From an uncultured Desulfuromonadales bacterium (GTDB lineage Bacteria > Desulfobacterota > Desulfuromonadia > Geobacterales > Pseudopelobacteraceae), in assembly GCA_903868145.1 (NCBI GenBank), contig CAIPTY010000005.1, positions 1 through 48,638 of the forward strand: DNA of 48,638 bases. Reading direction: 5' to 3'. The translations under genes and the position numbers were made by a program. Under the pieces are notes generated by a model. The model had not been told where the DNA came from. It searched no databases and saw only the letters and a list, made by a program, of their open reading frames with translations. Positions 17,878 through 26,989 of this stretch are shown here, piece after piece. Position 1 is the stretch's first letter, and the number at the start of each line of letters is the position of its first letter.

Positions 17878-18489
17878 TCAGTCGGACGTTGGCGGGAAGA
17901 TTCCTGACCGCAATTCACCGGGCGCCAGCAGAAAAAAAGCCCTGAACATGCAGTATTTGTAAAACTCGGTGAACAGCAGTCGGAAGCTGCCGCTGTGGCT
18001 CCACCAATCCTCTTTAAGATTTCTGGTATCAACCGGGTAGGGGTAAATGGCCAGATCCCTGGGCAACGCGTTGCGAAGCAGGATTGTGGCCCTCTTCATG
18101 TGGTAACGGGACGTTATAAGCAGAATGGACCGCACATCCTGCCGCATGATGATATCACGCCCCAGTATTGCATTCTCAAGTGTGTTGCGTGATACCTTTT
18201 CAAGTATTACCCCGTCAGGTGAGGGTTCTCCTGACAGCGGTCGATAAAAATCGCTTTTACGTACCGACGGATCGACACCGATCAAAAACAGGTGCGCCGC
18301 CTTGCGTTCACGATACAGACGCACACCTTCTTCGACCCTTCCCCTGCCACCGGCCAGGACTACAATGGCATCGGCTTTCACCGGATTCTGGCGATACGAG
18401 AACGTCTTGTAGGTAAAATCAATGAACAAGGCCGTAATCACGACCAGCACGATCACCAACAGAGAAATGAATGCTTTCAAGATATTCAT
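17878..18489 (-). CDS. YdcF/SanA-like DUF218 family membrane protein
   Basis: A 203-residue protein with one N-terminal membrane helix (about residues 6-27) and a DUF218 domain: ADAIVVLAGGRGRVEEGVRLYRERKAAHLFLIG, then SRNTLENAILGRDII and ILLITSRYHMKRA. Members such as ElyC and SanA are linked to envelope or lipid-carrier maintenance; the biochemical activity is not settled. AGAGGA lies rather far (about 14 nt) from ATG 18489. The gene is divergent from rpmB with about 80 bases between them. Confidence 0.85.
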   Translation of the reverse strand: MNILKAFISLLVIVLVVITALFIDFTYKTFSYRQNPVKADAIVVLAGGRGRVEEGVRLYRERKAAHLFLIGVDPSVRKSDFYRPLSGEPSPDGVILEKVSRNTLENAILGRDIIMRQDVRSILLITSRYHMKRATILLRNALPRDLAIYPYPVDTRNLKEDWWSHSGSFRLLFTEFYKYCMFRAFFLLAPGELRSGIFPPTSD

Positions 18490-18570
18490 CCGGGAGAATT
18501 TTTTCCTCTTGCAACCAGTTAATCAATCTGCTATATGTTTCCATTCAATGACCGATTGGAGGAACAGAGT

Positions 18571-18762
18571 ATGTCCAGAAAATGCGATATCTGCGGTAAA
18601 GGCCCCAGCTTCGGCAATAACGTAAGCCACGCCAACAACAAAACCCGTACCGTATGGTACCCGAATCTTCAGAAAATAAAAGCGGTTAAAAACGGCAGCA
18701 TCATGACCGTCAAGGTCTGCACCCGTTGCATCCGGTCCGGCCATGTGACCAAGGCACTTTAG
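18571..18762 (+). CDS. rpmB: 50S ribosomal protein L28 (zinc-binding C+ form)
   Basis: The 63-residue L28 of the large ribosomal subunit. ATG 18571 with GGAGGAA 6 nt upstream gives the conserved start [12 protein letters not shown]. Four Cys in two pairs (C5xxC8 and C50xxC53) make the zinc-binding C+ type; genomes with this form sometimes have a zinc-free paralogue elsewhere. It is a single-gene transcript ended by the hairpin at 18803-18828. Confidence 0.96.
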   Translation: MSRKCDICGKGPSFGNNVSHANNKTRTVWYPNLQKIKAVKNGSIMTVKVCTRCIRSGHVTKAL

Positions 18763-18802
18763 TACGCTGTTTCTCAAAATTCCACGAAACAATCAACTCA
18801 AT

Positions 18803-18828
18803 GCCGCAGTGCCTGATGTGACTGCGGC
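18803..18828. terminator. Bidirectional terminator between rpmB and ridA
   Basis: GCCGCAGT (18803-18810) and ACTGCGGC (18821-18828) form a perfect 8-bp stem with a 10-nt loop, between the convergent rpmB and ridA stops. The downstream tract (GTTATTGTG) is only moderately T-rich. Confidence 0.65.
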
Positions 18829-18829
18829 G

Positions 18830-19246
18830 TTATTGTGTGTGCGACACACCCTGCCCCGGCGTTCCCTGCACGCTGGCAAGAACTTCTATCTCCACCAGTG
18901 CGCCACGGGGCAGAGACTTTACGGCGACCGTCGACCGGGCCGGTTTATGAGTGCCGAAACAGCCGCCATACACTTCGTTCACCACGGCGAAGTCGTTCAT
19001 GTCCACCAGGAAAATCGTTGTCTTTACCACGTTGTCAAACCCGATTCCCGCTGCTTCCAGCACAGCCGCAATATTATTCATCACCTGCACGGTCTGCTCA
19101 CGAATCCCGCCATCCAGCAGTTCACCGGTATCGGGGACAAGCGGAATCTGACCTGAGCAGAAAAGAAGGTTTCCGACCAGGATTGCCTGGGAATACGGTC
19201 CGATGGCGGCGGGCGCCTTGTCTGTTACAACAGCCTGTAGTGTCAT
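18830..19246 (-). CDS. ridA: RidA-family reactive enamine/imine deaminase
   Basis: A 138-residue RidA (YjgF/YER057c) protein, a trimer that hydrolyses reactive 2-aminoacrylate and similar imines. The family signature is clear: [39 protein letters not shown], and the catalytic-site Arg in [21 protein letters not shown]. The C-terminal tail [11 protein letters not shown] exceeds the usual family end by about ten residues. Its ATG overlaps the rel stop (ATGA), so the two are translationally coupled at the end of the gmk-rpoZ-rel block. Confidence 0.94.
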   Translation of the reverse strand: MTLQAVVTDKAPAAIGPYSQAILVGNLLFCSGQIPLVPDTGELLDGGIREQTVQVMNNIAAVLEAAGIGFDNVVKTTIFLVDMNDFAVVNEVYGGCFGTHKPARSTVAVKSLPRGALVEIEVLASVQGTPGQGVSHTQ

Positions 19247-21393
19247 TGTTTGAGCCTTTCCACTTTGATTACGCCCTTCACCTTCATAATCGCGTTCATT
19301 ACCTTCTGTAAATGACCAAGATCAATAACATTAACCTCGAAGGTGTTTTCTCCGCGCTGGTCAACGGTACTCTGGATGTGAGCACTGGAGATATTTGCTT
19401 CGCTGTTGGTAATTGCCATGGTGATATTGGCCAGGATGCCCTTGACATCGTGGCACACAACCCTGATCTTGACCGGCAGGGCCGCCGTTTTCACCTTGTT
19501 CCAGGCCACGTCTATCCGCCGTTCCGGTTCACTCTCCAGTGCCAGTTGACAATCGGAGGTATGTATCGTTACACCCTTTCCACGGGTAATAAATCCGATG
19601 ATTTCATCACCCGGAACCGGATTGCAGCATTTGGCGAACCGTACCAGCACATCATCGACACCGCTTATTTCAACCGCGCTGGATGATTTGCCCTTGAGTC
19701 TGTTGATAATGGCGCTGAGTCGTGATTCCTTGCGCTCAGAACGTTCCTGAAGCTTTTCATCCGGCAGGAGTTTTCCTATAATCTGCCCGGAGGAAATCTT
19801 GCCATAGCCAACCGCCGCGAGCAGGTCTTCATCACCGGCAAATCCGTACTCAGACGCAATTTTTCTGAATTCCCCGCTCTTTTGTATCTTCTGCAGATTT
19901 ATCGAGTATTTTCTGAAATCCTTTTCGCACAATTCACGCCCTAGCACAATGCTCCGCTTGCGCTCTTCGGTCTTGATCCAGCTCCTGATCTTGTTGCGGG
20001 CGCGTGAACTTCTGACGATCTTGAGCCAGTCCTTGCTGGGGGTGTGGTGCGGAGATGTAATTACCTCAACGATATCACCATTTTTAAGCTCATATTTAAG
20101 CGGCACCAGTTTGCCGTTCACCTTGGCGCCGACACAACGGTGGCCGACATCGGTATGCACGCTGTAGGCAAAATCGATGGGTGTGGAGCCCTTCGGATAC
20201 CCCTTCACATCACCTTTGGGCGTAAAGACATACACCTCTTCCGGGAACAGTTCCACCCGGACCGAATCCATGAACTCCTTGGAATCCTGCAGTTCATGCT
20301 GCCACTCCAGCAATTGACGCAACCAGGCAAATCGTTTGACATCCTTTTCGTCATACCCCTTGCCTTCCTTGTACTTCCAGTGGGCGGCGATACCTGCGTC
20401 GGCCACGTTATGCATCTCATGGGTGCGGATCTGCACCTCCATCCGATCGCCATGGGGGCCGATCACCGTTGTATGCAGTGACTGGTACATGTTGCCCTTG
20501 GGCATGGCAATGTAGTCTTTGAAGCGCCCGGGGATCGGCTTCCAGGATGAGTGGATGACCCCGAGAACCTCATAGCACTCCCGCAGGTCTGCCACCAGGA
20601 TGCGAATGGCGATCAGATCATAAATCTCCTCAAATTCAACATTGCGTTTTTCCATCTTGCGGTAGATCGAGAAAAGATGTTTGCTGCGTCCCGACACCTC
20701 ACTCCGGATGCCATGTACCGCAAGTTTGTCAAGAATGATTTTTTTGGCTTCATCAACAAACGCCTCCCGCTCCTTTTTTTTGAGCGATATCTTGCGAACC
20801 AGCTCGAAATAGGTTTCGGGGTGAAGATAGCGGAATGAAAGATCCTCGAGTTCGACCTTGACCCAGGAAATTCCCAGTCTGTTTGCGATGGGCGCGTAGA
20901 TATCCATCGTCTCACGGGCAATACTGCGCTGTTTTGCCTCGGACTGGAATTCCAGGGTGCGCATATTGTGCAGTCGGTCGGCAAGCTTTACCAGAATGAC
21001 GCGTATGTCGTTTGCCATTGCCAGGAGCATCTTGCGAAAGTTCTCCGCCTGGCTCTCTTCCTTGGTTTTGAAGTGGATCTTGCTGATTTTGGTAACGCCG
21101 TCCACCAGCAGGGCAATCTCTTCGCCGAACATTTCTGCAAGCTCTTCGTAGGTTGCAAGCGTATCTTCAATGGTGTCGTGGAGAAAACCGGTGACAATAC
21201 TGGGAACATCAAGACGAAGATCTGCCAGAAGACCAGCCACCTCCATCGGATGGATGATATACGGCTCCCCCGAAAGCCGGGTTTGTCCCTGATGAACCTT
21301 TGCACAGTAGACATACGCCTTGCGGATGACATTAAGATCTGCAGAAGGGTTATACGCAGCTACCTTATCGAGGATGTCGCTGAGCCTGATCAT
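19243..21393 (-). CDS. Bifunctional (p)ppGpp synthetase/hydrolase, Rel/SpoT type
   Basis: A 716-residue stringent-response enzyme. The N-terminal HD hydrolase site is intact (His48, His72-Asp73 and Glu76-Asp77 in FLHDTIEDT). The synthetase domain carries [21 protein letters not shown]; the RxKD form, rather than ExDD, is the signature of bifunctional enzymes. TGS ([25 protein letters not shown]), a Cys-containing zinc-finger region ([15 protein letters not shown]) and a C-terminal ACT domain follow. It makes ppGpp from GTP/GDP and ATP and degrades it. It lies between rpoZ and ridA, downstream of a strong terminator, so it may also have its own promoter; the ribosome site before ATG 21393 is weak. 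Confidence 0.96.
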   Translation of the reverse strand: MIRLSDILDKVAAYNPSADLNVIRKAYVYCAKVHQGQTRLSGEPYIIHPMEVAGLLADLRLDVPSIVTGFLHDTIEDTLATYEELAEMFGEEIALLVDGVTKISKIHFKTKEESQAENFRKMLLAMANDIRVILVKLADRLHNMRTLEFQSEAKQRSIARETMDIYAPIANRLGISWVKVELEDLSFRYLHPETYFELVRKISLKKKEREAFVDEAKKIILDKLAVHGIRSEVSGRSKHLFSIYRKMEKRNVEFEEIYDLIAIRILVADLRECYEVLGVIHSSWKPIPGRFKDYIAMPKGNMYQSLHTTVIGPHGDRMEVQIRTHEMHNVADAGIAAHWKYKEGKGYDEKDVKRFAWLRQLLEWQHELQDSKEFMDSVRVELFPEEVYVFTPKGDVKGYPKGSTPIDFAYSVHTDVGHRCVGAKVNGKLVPLKYELKNGDIVEVITSPHHTPSKDWLKIVRSSRARNKIRSWIKTEERKRSIVLGRELCEKDFRKYSINLQKIQKSGEFRKIASEYGFAGDEDLLAAVGYGKISSGQIIGKLLPDEKLQERSERKESRLSAIINRLKGKSSSAVEISGVDDVLVRFAKCCNPVPGDEIIGFITRGKGVTIHTSDCQLALESEPERRIDVAWNKVKTAALPVKIRVVCHDVKGILANITMAITNSEANISSAHIQSTVDQRGENTFEVNVIDLGHLQKVMNAIMKVKGVIKVERLKQ

Positions 21394-21445
21394 GTATTAT
21401 CAGATGCCTGACGTGAATTGTTGGTGAGGCACATACGGGAAGGAC

Positions 21446-21484
21446 AAAAAAGGGTGAAAGCGCATACCGACGCGGCTTCACCCC
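21446..21484 (-). terminator. Rho-independent terminator between rpoZ and rel
   Basis: On the minus strand GGGTGAAGCCGCG pairs with TGCGCTTTCACCC (one mismatch, two wobbles) around a 6-nt loop and is followed directly by six T. It lies 12 bases after the rpoZ stop, so most transcription of gmk-rpoZ should stop before rel. Confidence 0.85.
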
Positions 21485-21495
21485 GTTGAGCAGAA

Positions 21496-21705
21496 TTAGT
21501 TGGCGTGATGTTTTTTACTGATTTCAAAACTGACCTTGCCGGCGGCAATCTCCCGCAGGGCCGTAACGACCAGGCGGTTGTTCTTTGGATCGATCAGCGG
21601 CTGATTCCCCTTGTAGAGCTGTTTCACTCTTTTTGAGGCCAGCATGACCAGAAGAAACCGGTTATCAACCTTTTCAAGACAATCTTCGACGGTTACCCGT
21701 GCCAT
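21496..21705 (-). CDS. rpoZ: DNA-directed RNA polymerase omega subunit
   Basis: A 69-residue omega subunit that assists folding and assembly of beta' in RNA polymerase. The conserved block [30 protein letters not shown] and the [19 protein letters not shown] segment are clear. In many proteobacteria omega forms part of a ppGpp-binding site, which fits its place between gmk and rel. The gene is 58 bases after gmk and followed by a strong terminator. Confidence 0.96.
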   Translation of the reverse strand: MARVTVEDCLEKVDNRFLLVMLASKRVKQLYKGNQPLIDPKNNRLVVTALREIAAGKVSFEISKKHHAN

Positions 21706-21763
21706 AACGTTAGTACCCCTTCCTGCAGCAAATGATGGAGTGTCGTTATTACCCTATTTCACT

Positions 21764-22372
21764 TCAAATATCAAACAATTTCGCCACCTGATCCAGCATT
21801 CTGAATGTCTTGCGGCTCTGTGCGATGACAATGGAGGATAATTCCTCCGTCGCGGTCTCAAATCGATCATTGATGATGATGTAATCATACCAGCGCGCCT
21901 CCCTGATTTCTCCAGTGGCCCGTTCGATACGGAGATTGATCACATCCTGCGAGTCAGATGAACGGCTTTCGAGACGTCGTCGCAACTCAGCCATGCTTGG
22001 CGGAAGAATGAATACATAGAGGCACCGCTCGATCTGCTCCTTGAGCCGGCGGGCTCCCTGACAGTCAATATCCAGAACAAGGTCAATACCGTCGGTGCGG
22101 GCTTTCTCCAGTGTTGTAAGGGCAGTCCCATACATGTTTCCGTGAACTTCAGCCCACTCGGCAAAGGCATCGTCGGCCACCATCTGCTGGAACGTTTCAG
22201 GGGATACAAAGAAATAATCAACACCGTCAACTTCTCCCGGTCGTGGTAAACGGGTGGTATAACTGATGGACTCCTTCATGTTGGGAAAGCGCTTCAGAAG
22301 ATTGTGACAGAGTGTAGTTTTTCCGGCTCCGGATGGAGCAGAAATAATCAGGATAATGCCTTCGCGCTTCAT
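21764..22372 (-). CDS. gmk: Guanylate kinase
   Basis: A 202-residue enzyme phosphorylating GMP to GDP with ATP. The start MKREGIILIISAPSGAGKTTL (ATG 22372, GAGGT 7 nt upstream) places the P-loop at about residues 10-18; the open frame upstream to 22426 is not used by homologues. GMP-binding residues are in SYTTRLPRPGEVDGVDYFFVS, and EWAEVHGNMYGT and DIDCQGARRLKEQ are standard. It sits 71 bases after yicC and before rpoZ; its product feeds GTP/ppGpp metabolism of rel nearby. Confidence 0.96.
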   Translation of the reverse strand: MKREGIILIISAPSGAGKTTLCHNLLKRFPNMKESISYTTRLPRPGEVDGVDYFFVSPETFQQMVADDAFAEWAEVHGNMYGTALTTLEKARTDGIDLVLDIDCQGARRLKEQIERCLYVFILPPSMAELRRRLESRSSDSQDVINLRIERATGEIREARWYDYIIINDRFETATEELSSIVIAQSRKTFRMLDQVAKLFDI

Positions 22373-22443
22373 ATAACGACCTCTACTTTCGCAGATGCTC
22401 CAGAAATTCCCTTCAGCCAGCCACAACGTGCAACGTATCAGCG

Positions 22444-23322
22444 TTACTCCACGTTCTGCACCTGCTCACGCATCTTTTCCATCTCGGCCTTGATCTGGAT
22501 CACCAGTGTGGTAATGATGCTGTCACTGGCCTTTGAGCCGATAGTGTTGACCTCCCGATTCATCTCCTGCATGAGAAAATCCAGTTTGCGACCCACAGGT
22601 TCCGACATCAGGAGTGCGTCGTCGAACTGGGCAAAATGGCTGGTCAACCGCACCAGCTCCTCGGTGATATCACAACGATCAGCCAGCAATGCCACCTCCT
22701 GAATGATCCTGCCGGGGTCCAGTTCCAGATCTCCCGCCAGCAGTTCGATCCGCGCGGCCAGTTTCTGCTGATACTCTGCAACCGCCAGCGGACAGCGTTC
22801 CCTGATTCGGCTGCCCCATTCTGCCACCTGGGTACGTCGGGCACGCAGATCCTCGGCCAACGCAGCCCCTTCGACAGCCCTCATCCTGTCGATAGCCTCA
22901 ACAGCCGTTGCAACCGCCTGTATAAGCTGCGGTTGCAATTCTTCCGTGCCGTTCAGTTCACACGACTCCTGCATGACTCCTTTTTGAGCCACTATCAGGG
23001 ACAGCGGAACTTCCTGTGACAGACCAAGCTCCCGTGTCAGGCCATTGAACGCATCAAAATATCCCCGGGCAAGCAGTTGATCGATCCGGGGTGTCGAATC
23101 GGTACGTGTGCGATCCTCCCACTGGACAGATATTTCAATTTTTCCTCGCTTGAGAGTCGATGAAGCAATCTGTTTGATTTCTTGTTCCGCACAGAAAAAC
23201 TGACGGGGCAGACGGACTGACACCTCCCCGTAGCGGTGATTGACCGAGCGAATCTCTACCGAAAAAACGCCTCGCTCCGAGACTGCTTCTCCCTTTCCGA
23301 AGCCTGTCATGCTTTTTATCAT
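22444..23322 (-). CDS. yicC: YicC/YloC family endoribonuclease
   Basis: A 292-residue protein of the YicC family, shown in E. coli to be an endoribonuclease taking part in small-RNA turnover. It begins MIKSMTGFGKGEA, contains EIRSVNHRYGEVSVRLP and RGKIEISVQWE, and ends with the DUF1732 domain (GRKLDFLMQEMNREVNTIGSKASDSIITTLVIQIKAEMEKMREQVQNVE). It starts immediately after the stop of the PilZ gene with no gap, so translation is probably coupled. The yicC-gmk pairing is widely conserved. Confidence 0.94.
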   Translation of the reverse strand: MIKSMTGFGKGEAVSERGVFSVEIRSVNHRYGEVSVRLPRQFFCAEQEIKQIASSTLKRGKIEISVQWEDRTRTDSTPRIDQLLARGYFDAFNGLTRELGLSQEVPLSLIVAQKGVMQESCELNGTEELQPQLIQAVATAVEAIDRMRAVEGAALAEDLRARRTQVAEWGSRIRERCPLAVAEYQQKLAARIELLAGDLELDPGRIIQEVALLADRCDITEELVRLTSHFAQFDDALLMSEPVGRKLDFLMQEMNREVNTIGSKASDSIITTLVIQIKAEMEKMREQVQNVE

Positions 23323-24393
23323 CTATTTCCTCTGAATTTCCCGGTATTTTTTGATCCCATCCTCAAATACCTCTTCAATTTCATTTTTGGGGCGATCCGC
23401 CGTGTAGCGCCTGAAATAATGTACCACCCCCCAGATAAAACCCAGCATAATCAACCAGATGATACATTTTTTGAGGATATGCCGCCAACCGGGACGTGCA
23501 GGCTCTGATCCGGCTTCCCGGGCATCCGGGCCATCCGTGGAACGGAACAGGTATTTCTCCCTCAACTGACGGATTCGCAGGAGTTGAACACCGGAAATAT
23601 GGCTGACGATTGCATCACGATCCCGTTCATCTATAAAAACAAACTTCAGGCCGGTATTAAAATATTCACGCTCTGCTCCCGCTGCATTATTCGGGGTGGC
23701 AAAAGCAACCCGTGCCACGGCATCCACTACGTGTCGGGGATGGGGAACAAGAATTTCAAGCAGGACATACTCTCCGCTCTCGAAGCTCTGATGCGCCACT
23801 ATTCTGAGACCACCGCCGCTTACATTAGCGGCGAGCGGGATAATGGAGTCCCAGGCCTCGTCGGGAGAATCACCCGTCTCCTGTTCCTGGAGACGCTCCC
23901 GGGGAAGCTCGGCCTCTCCCGCCTGGTACATCACGGCATCCCACCGTTTCTGCTTTTGCAGGAGTTCATCATTCAAACGTTCCTGACGGCGCGCCTCCCA
24001 TTGTTTTTCAAGAATTTCAGGATTCTGCTCCTGTGACAGATAGTATTTTATCGGGAGAAATGCGTCGATCCGGTAAAACTCGCGCAACTCATCCGAAACG
24101 ATCTCGCCGATCAGACGAAGCAGCAATACCTTGGCATAGCTTTCGCTGACAATGATGGCGCGCACCGAGAATCCGGCTTCCTCTTTACCGCCGCGAATCT
24201 CAAGTATCTGACCGACATGAAGAGAAACCCTGGCAGGAAGCTGATCACGTGAAAGCTGAAGCGAGACGAGATCCTCGTCCAGTTCGCGGATGACCGCCCA
24301 ATCGCGGAAAATCTCGGCGTTCGGCAGAGGGATACCGACACCGACTTTCGTACCGGCGGTAAAATAGCGCGCGTATTGATCCATTTCACTCAT
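23323..24393 (-). CDS. PilZ-domain c-di-GMP effector with long insertion and C-terminal membrane helix
   Basis: A 356-residue protein. An N-terminal YcgR-like beta domain (about 10-100) precedes the two c-di-GMP motifs: RxxxR as REFYR (Arg104 to Arg108) and NxSxxG as NVSGGG (Asn190). These are usually about 25 residues apart; here a charged, helical insert of about 60 extra residues (about 120-180, rich in Glu, Gln and Arg) lies between. The PilZ barrel ends near 285. Near the C-terminus (about 314-335) is a membrane helix (IIWLIMLGFIWGVVHYF), then a short charged tail. The domain order suggests a membrane-tethered c-di-GMP receptor. It is next to yicC-gmk-rpoZ-rel, which may reflect co-regulation only. 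Confidence 0.85.
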   Translation of the reverse strand: MSEMDQYARYFTAGTKVGVGIPLPNAEIFRDWAVIRELDEDLVSLQLSRDQLPARVSLHVGQILEIRGGKEEAGFSVRAIIVSESYAKVLLLRLIGEIVSDELREFYRIDAFLPIKYYLSQEQNPEILEKQWEARRQERLNDELLQKQKRWDAVMYQAGEAELPRERLQEQETGDSPDEAWDSIIPLAANVSGGGLRIVAHQSFESGEYVLLEILVPHPRHVVDAVARVAFATPNNAAGAEREYFNTGLKFVFIDERDRDAIVSHISGVQLLRIRQLREKYLFRSTDGPDAREAGSEPARPGWRHILKKCIIWLIMLGFIWGVVHYFRRYTADRPKNEIEEVFEDGIKKYREIQRK

Positions 24394-24429
24394 GGATTAT
24401 ACTCCGGCAAGGCAGGGTGGAACGGCAGG

Positions 24430-24621
24430 TCATTCAATGGATCGGTTCAGGGCGTCGAGCAGTTCATTGACAGCAACCTTGTGCACCCCGGCGCCATGTT
24501 CAAGGGTTTCGATATCGGCAATCTGGCATTCGTAACAATCAAGATTGAACTGCTGGAATACTGGCAGGGTTTGGGGATACTGGCGAATGATATCGGCAAT
24601 AATCATCTCTTTCGTGATCAT
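24430..24621 (-). CDS. DUF1858 domain protein (ScdA-N-like, CxxC)
   Basis: A 63-residue protein covering only the DUF1858 domain: MITKEMIIADIIRQYPQTLPVFQQFNLDCYECQIADIETLEHGAGVHKVAVNELLDALN. The CxxC (CYEC) in the middle is the family's conserved pair and resembles the N-terminal domain of ScdA/hybrid-cluster related proteins; a redox or metal role is thought likely but not shown. ATG 24621 gives the family N-terminus; the ribosome site is weak. It lies after a 12-bp hairpin that separates it from the aminotransferase gene and 36 bases before the PilZ gene. Confidence 0.82.
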   Translation of the reverse strand: MITKEMIIADIIRQYPQTLPVFQQFNLDCYECQIADIETLEHGAGVHKVAVNELLDALNRSIE

Positions 24622-24653
24622 GGTTCGCACCCGCATGGATATTGTCACTCTAC

Positions 24654-24693
24654 CGGACAGGGGAGACGCGGCGAAGGGCGACTCCCCTGTCCG
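24654..24693. other. 12-bp perfect hairpin between aspartate aminotransferase and DUF1858 genes
   Basis: CGGACAGGGGAG (24654-24665) pairs perfectly with CTCCCCTGTCCG (24682-24693) around 16 nt. No T run follows on the minus strand (GGTAGAGTG), so it is not a canonical terminator; it may act as an RNA-stabilising or processing hairpin, or as a protein-binding site. Confidence 0.55.
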
Positions 24694-24700
24694 AAATTGA

Positions 24701-25897
24701 TTACACGAGGTTCCTGATGGCCGCTTCGATCCGATCCATCCCCTTTTTGATGTTCTCCATGCTGATGGCATATGAGAGACGGGCATATTTATCAGCGCCA
24801 AATGCGACACCCGGCACCAGTGCTACATTTGCATCTTCAAGCAGATAGGCCGCGAAGTCTCCGGAGTTTTCAAGCAGTTTACCGGCAGGTGTTTTCTTTC
24901 CGTAAACCGTTGAAAAATTCGGGAAGACATAAAAAGCACCGGTAGCGGTAAAACAACTGACTCCGGGCATGGCATTCAGGCGCTCAACAATATAGGTGCG
25001 ACGCTTTTCAAATTCAACGCACATGTCGGCCACCGGTTCCTGGGGGCCGTTCAATGCTTCCACGGCAGCCTTCTGGGCGATTGAGGTCGCGTTGGATGTT
25101 GATTGGGACTGCATTTTTGTCATGGCGCCTATCAGATCCTTGGGGCCGCAGGCGTAGCCGATGCGCCAGCCGGTCATTGCGTAGGTTTTTGAGACACCGT
25201 TTACCACCACCGTGCGTGACTTGAGTTCCGGAACAACCTGCACGATGTTGGCAAACTTCAGGCCGTCATAGATCAGGCGCTCGTAGATGTCGTCCGAAAT
25301 AATCAGAAAATCGTGTTTCAGCGCTACCTGTCCGATGGCTCTGAGTTCCGCTTCCGAGTAACTGGTTCCGGTGGGGTTGCAGGGCGAATTGAGGATCAGC
25401 GCCTTGGTCCGGGGGGTGATAGCCTTTTCGAGCTGCTCGGGTGTAATCTTGAAAACAGTTGACTCGTCGGTATCGATAAAGACGGGAGTTCCTCCGGCCA
25501 GAACGACCTGATCCGGATAGGAAACCCAGTAGGGGGCCGGGATGATGACCTCGTCACCCTCCTGGATGAGAGCCTGGGAGATGTTATAGAGTGTGTGTTT
25601 GGCGCCGCAGGCCACAGAAATTTCGTCACGGGTGTACTCCAACCCATGATCGCGTTTCATTTTGGCAATAATGGCATCTTTCAGATCGTCAGCGCCGCCA
25701 ACCGGCATATAACGGGTAAAACCGGCATCGATTGCCTTTTTCCCCGCCTCCCTGATATGGGCCGGGGTGTCGAAATCAGGCTCGCCCGCGCCGAAACCGA
25801 CCACATCAACACCCTGCGCCTTTAAAGCCTTGGCCTTGGCGTCGATGGCAAGCGTTGGAGATGGTTGAATCTTGTTTACTCGATCTGCAAGTTTCAT
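24701..25897 (-). CDS. aspC: Pyridoxal-phosphate aspartate aminotransferase
   Basis: A 398-residue class I aminotransferase of the Ib (thermophile/Rhizobium-like) type. ATG 25897 has AAGGAGGA 8 nt upstream; the frame extends to 25933 but without a site. GFGAGEPDFDTP at the start, SPCNPTGTSYS, SDDIYERLIYDG and the PLP lysine in VSKTYAMTGWRIGY (about residue 236) are intact. It would interconvert aspartate/2-oxoglutarate and oxaloacetate/glutamate; some members also act as prephenate aminotransferases, which would match the nearby chorismate mutase, but the sequence alone does not decide this. Other name aspB/aatA. Confidence 0.93.
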   Translation of the reverse strand: MKLADRVNKIQPSPTLAIDAKAKALKAQGVDVVGFGAGEPDFDTPAHIREAGKKAIDAGFTRYMPVGGADDLKDAIIAKMKRDHGLEYTRDEISVACGAKHTLYNISQALIQEGDEVIIPAPYWVSYPDQVVLAGGTPVFIDTDESTVFKITPEQLEKAITPRTKALILNSPCNPTGTSYSEAELRAIGQVALKHDFLIISDDIYERLIYDGLKFANIVQVVPELKSRTVVVNGVSKTYAMTGWRIGYACGPKDLIGAMTKMQSQSTSNATSIAQKAAVEALNGPQEPVADMCVEFEKRRTYIVERLNAMPGVSCFTATGAFYVFPNFSTVYGKKTPAGKLLENSGDFAAYLLEDANVALVPGVAFGADKYARLSYAISMENIKKGMDRIEAAIRNLV

Positions 25898-25940
25898 CTG
25901 GTATTCCTCCTTGGAATGTGTGGTGTTACTCAAAATATTT

Positions 25941-26426
25941 TCAGTTCAGACCGAATTTCATACGAAGAGCGACCTTGACCTCGGGGGGGACAAAGCCGTC
26001 GATATTACCTTTCAATGAACAGACCTCTTTGACGATGGAAGAGGACAGGTAGCCATACTGCAGCGATGTCATCATGAACAGGGTCTCGACATTCTGGCTG
26101 ATGCAGCTATTCATCTGGGCGATCTGGAATTCATACTCAAAGTCCGAGATGGCCCGCAGCCCCCGTATCACGACATGAGCCTTTTTCAGGGCAACGTAAT
26201 CTATCAGAAGTCCGGTGAATGTGTCAACGATGACCCGATCCGTATCGCCGCATACCTGCCTGATCATATCAACCCGCTCCTCAAAGCTGAAAAGGGCATT
26301 TTTCTGGGAGTTGCAGGCAACAGCAACAATCACCTGGTCAAAAACCTTGAGGCCACGGTTGATGATGTCCAGATGCCCATATGTGATGGGATCAAATGAT
26401 CCTGGGTAGACTGCAATCTTCTTCAT
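25941..26426 (-). CDS. coaD: Pantetheine-phosphate adenylyltransferase
   Basis: A 161-residue enzyme adding AMP to 4'-phosphopantetheine to make dephospho-CoA. The nucleotidyltransferase motif is GSFDPITYGHLDII near residue 9; RGLRAISDFEYEFQIAQMN and the SSSIVKEVCSLKG signature are present. Length is normal. Its ATG overlaps the rsmD stop (ATGA), the usual rsmD-coaD pairing, and the aminotransferase gene begins 43 bases downstream. Confidence 0.97.
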   Translation of the reverse strand: MKKIAVYPGSFDPITYGHLDIINRGLKVFDQVIVAVACNSQKNALFSFEERVDMIRQVCGDTDRVIVDTFTGLLIDYVALKKAHVVIRGLRAISDFEYEFQIAQMNSCISQNVETLFMMTSLQYGYLSSSIVKEVCSLKGNIDGFVPPEVKVALRMKFGLN

Positions 26427-26989
26427 GGTGTGTGATCCCCCGCAAAAAACTCCAGAGATGAATCGCCATAGACACGACGGTCAAACTTTATCAGGTTTCC
26501 AAAATGATCAGACAGGGTGATCCGTGAGGAGCACTCGACCGCCAGAAGAGCCGTATCAGACATGAGCGACAGTGAGCCCAAAATCCCGGATACAGTGGAA
26601 TATAAATTTGATGTGTACGGTGGATCGAAAAAAACGATGTCAAATATTTTACCTTGACGTGCCAGGAGTTTAAGACCCTGTACGGCATCAAGCATCACGC
26701 ATTCTGATCTGGCAGCGCAATCGCTTGTCTGGAGGTTTTTTTCCAACACCGCCATGGCAGAGCGGTCATGCTCAATAAAGCAGCCGAAAGCAGCTCCACG
26801 GCTCAGAGCCTCTATCCCGAGACTCCCGGTGCCGGCACAAATATCCAGAATCCGGGCTCCTTCAAAAAAGCACCGGCAGCCGAGTATGTTGAAGAGGGCC
26901 TCTTTGACCCTGTCAGCCGTCGGGCGGGTCTTAATCCCGCGTGGGACTGCCAAACGCTTGCCCCTGGCGCTTCCCGCGATCACGCGCAT
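26423..26989 (-). CDS. rsmD: 16S rRNA (guanine966-N2)-methyltransferase
   Basis: A 188-residue SAM-dependent methyltransferase acting on G966 of 16S rRNA in the assembled small subunit. It starts MRVIAGSARGKRLAVPRGIKTRPTADRVKEALFNIL, the family hallmark, and carries the SAM loop DICAGTGSLGIEALSRGA and catalytic DPPY (FFDPPYTSNLY). Start ATG 26989 is preceded by GGAGG 10 nt upstream. It is the first gene of the leftward block ending at ridA. Confidence 0.96.
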   Translation of the reverse strand: MRVIAGSARGKRLAVPRGIKTRPTADRVKEALFNILGCRCFFEGARILDICAGTGSLGIEALSRGAAFGCFIEHDRSAMAVLEKNLQTSDCAARSECVMLDAVQGLKLLARQGKIFDIVFFDPPYTSNLYSTVSGILGSLSLMSDTALLAVECSSRITLSDHFGNLIKFDRRVYGDSSLEFFAGDHTP

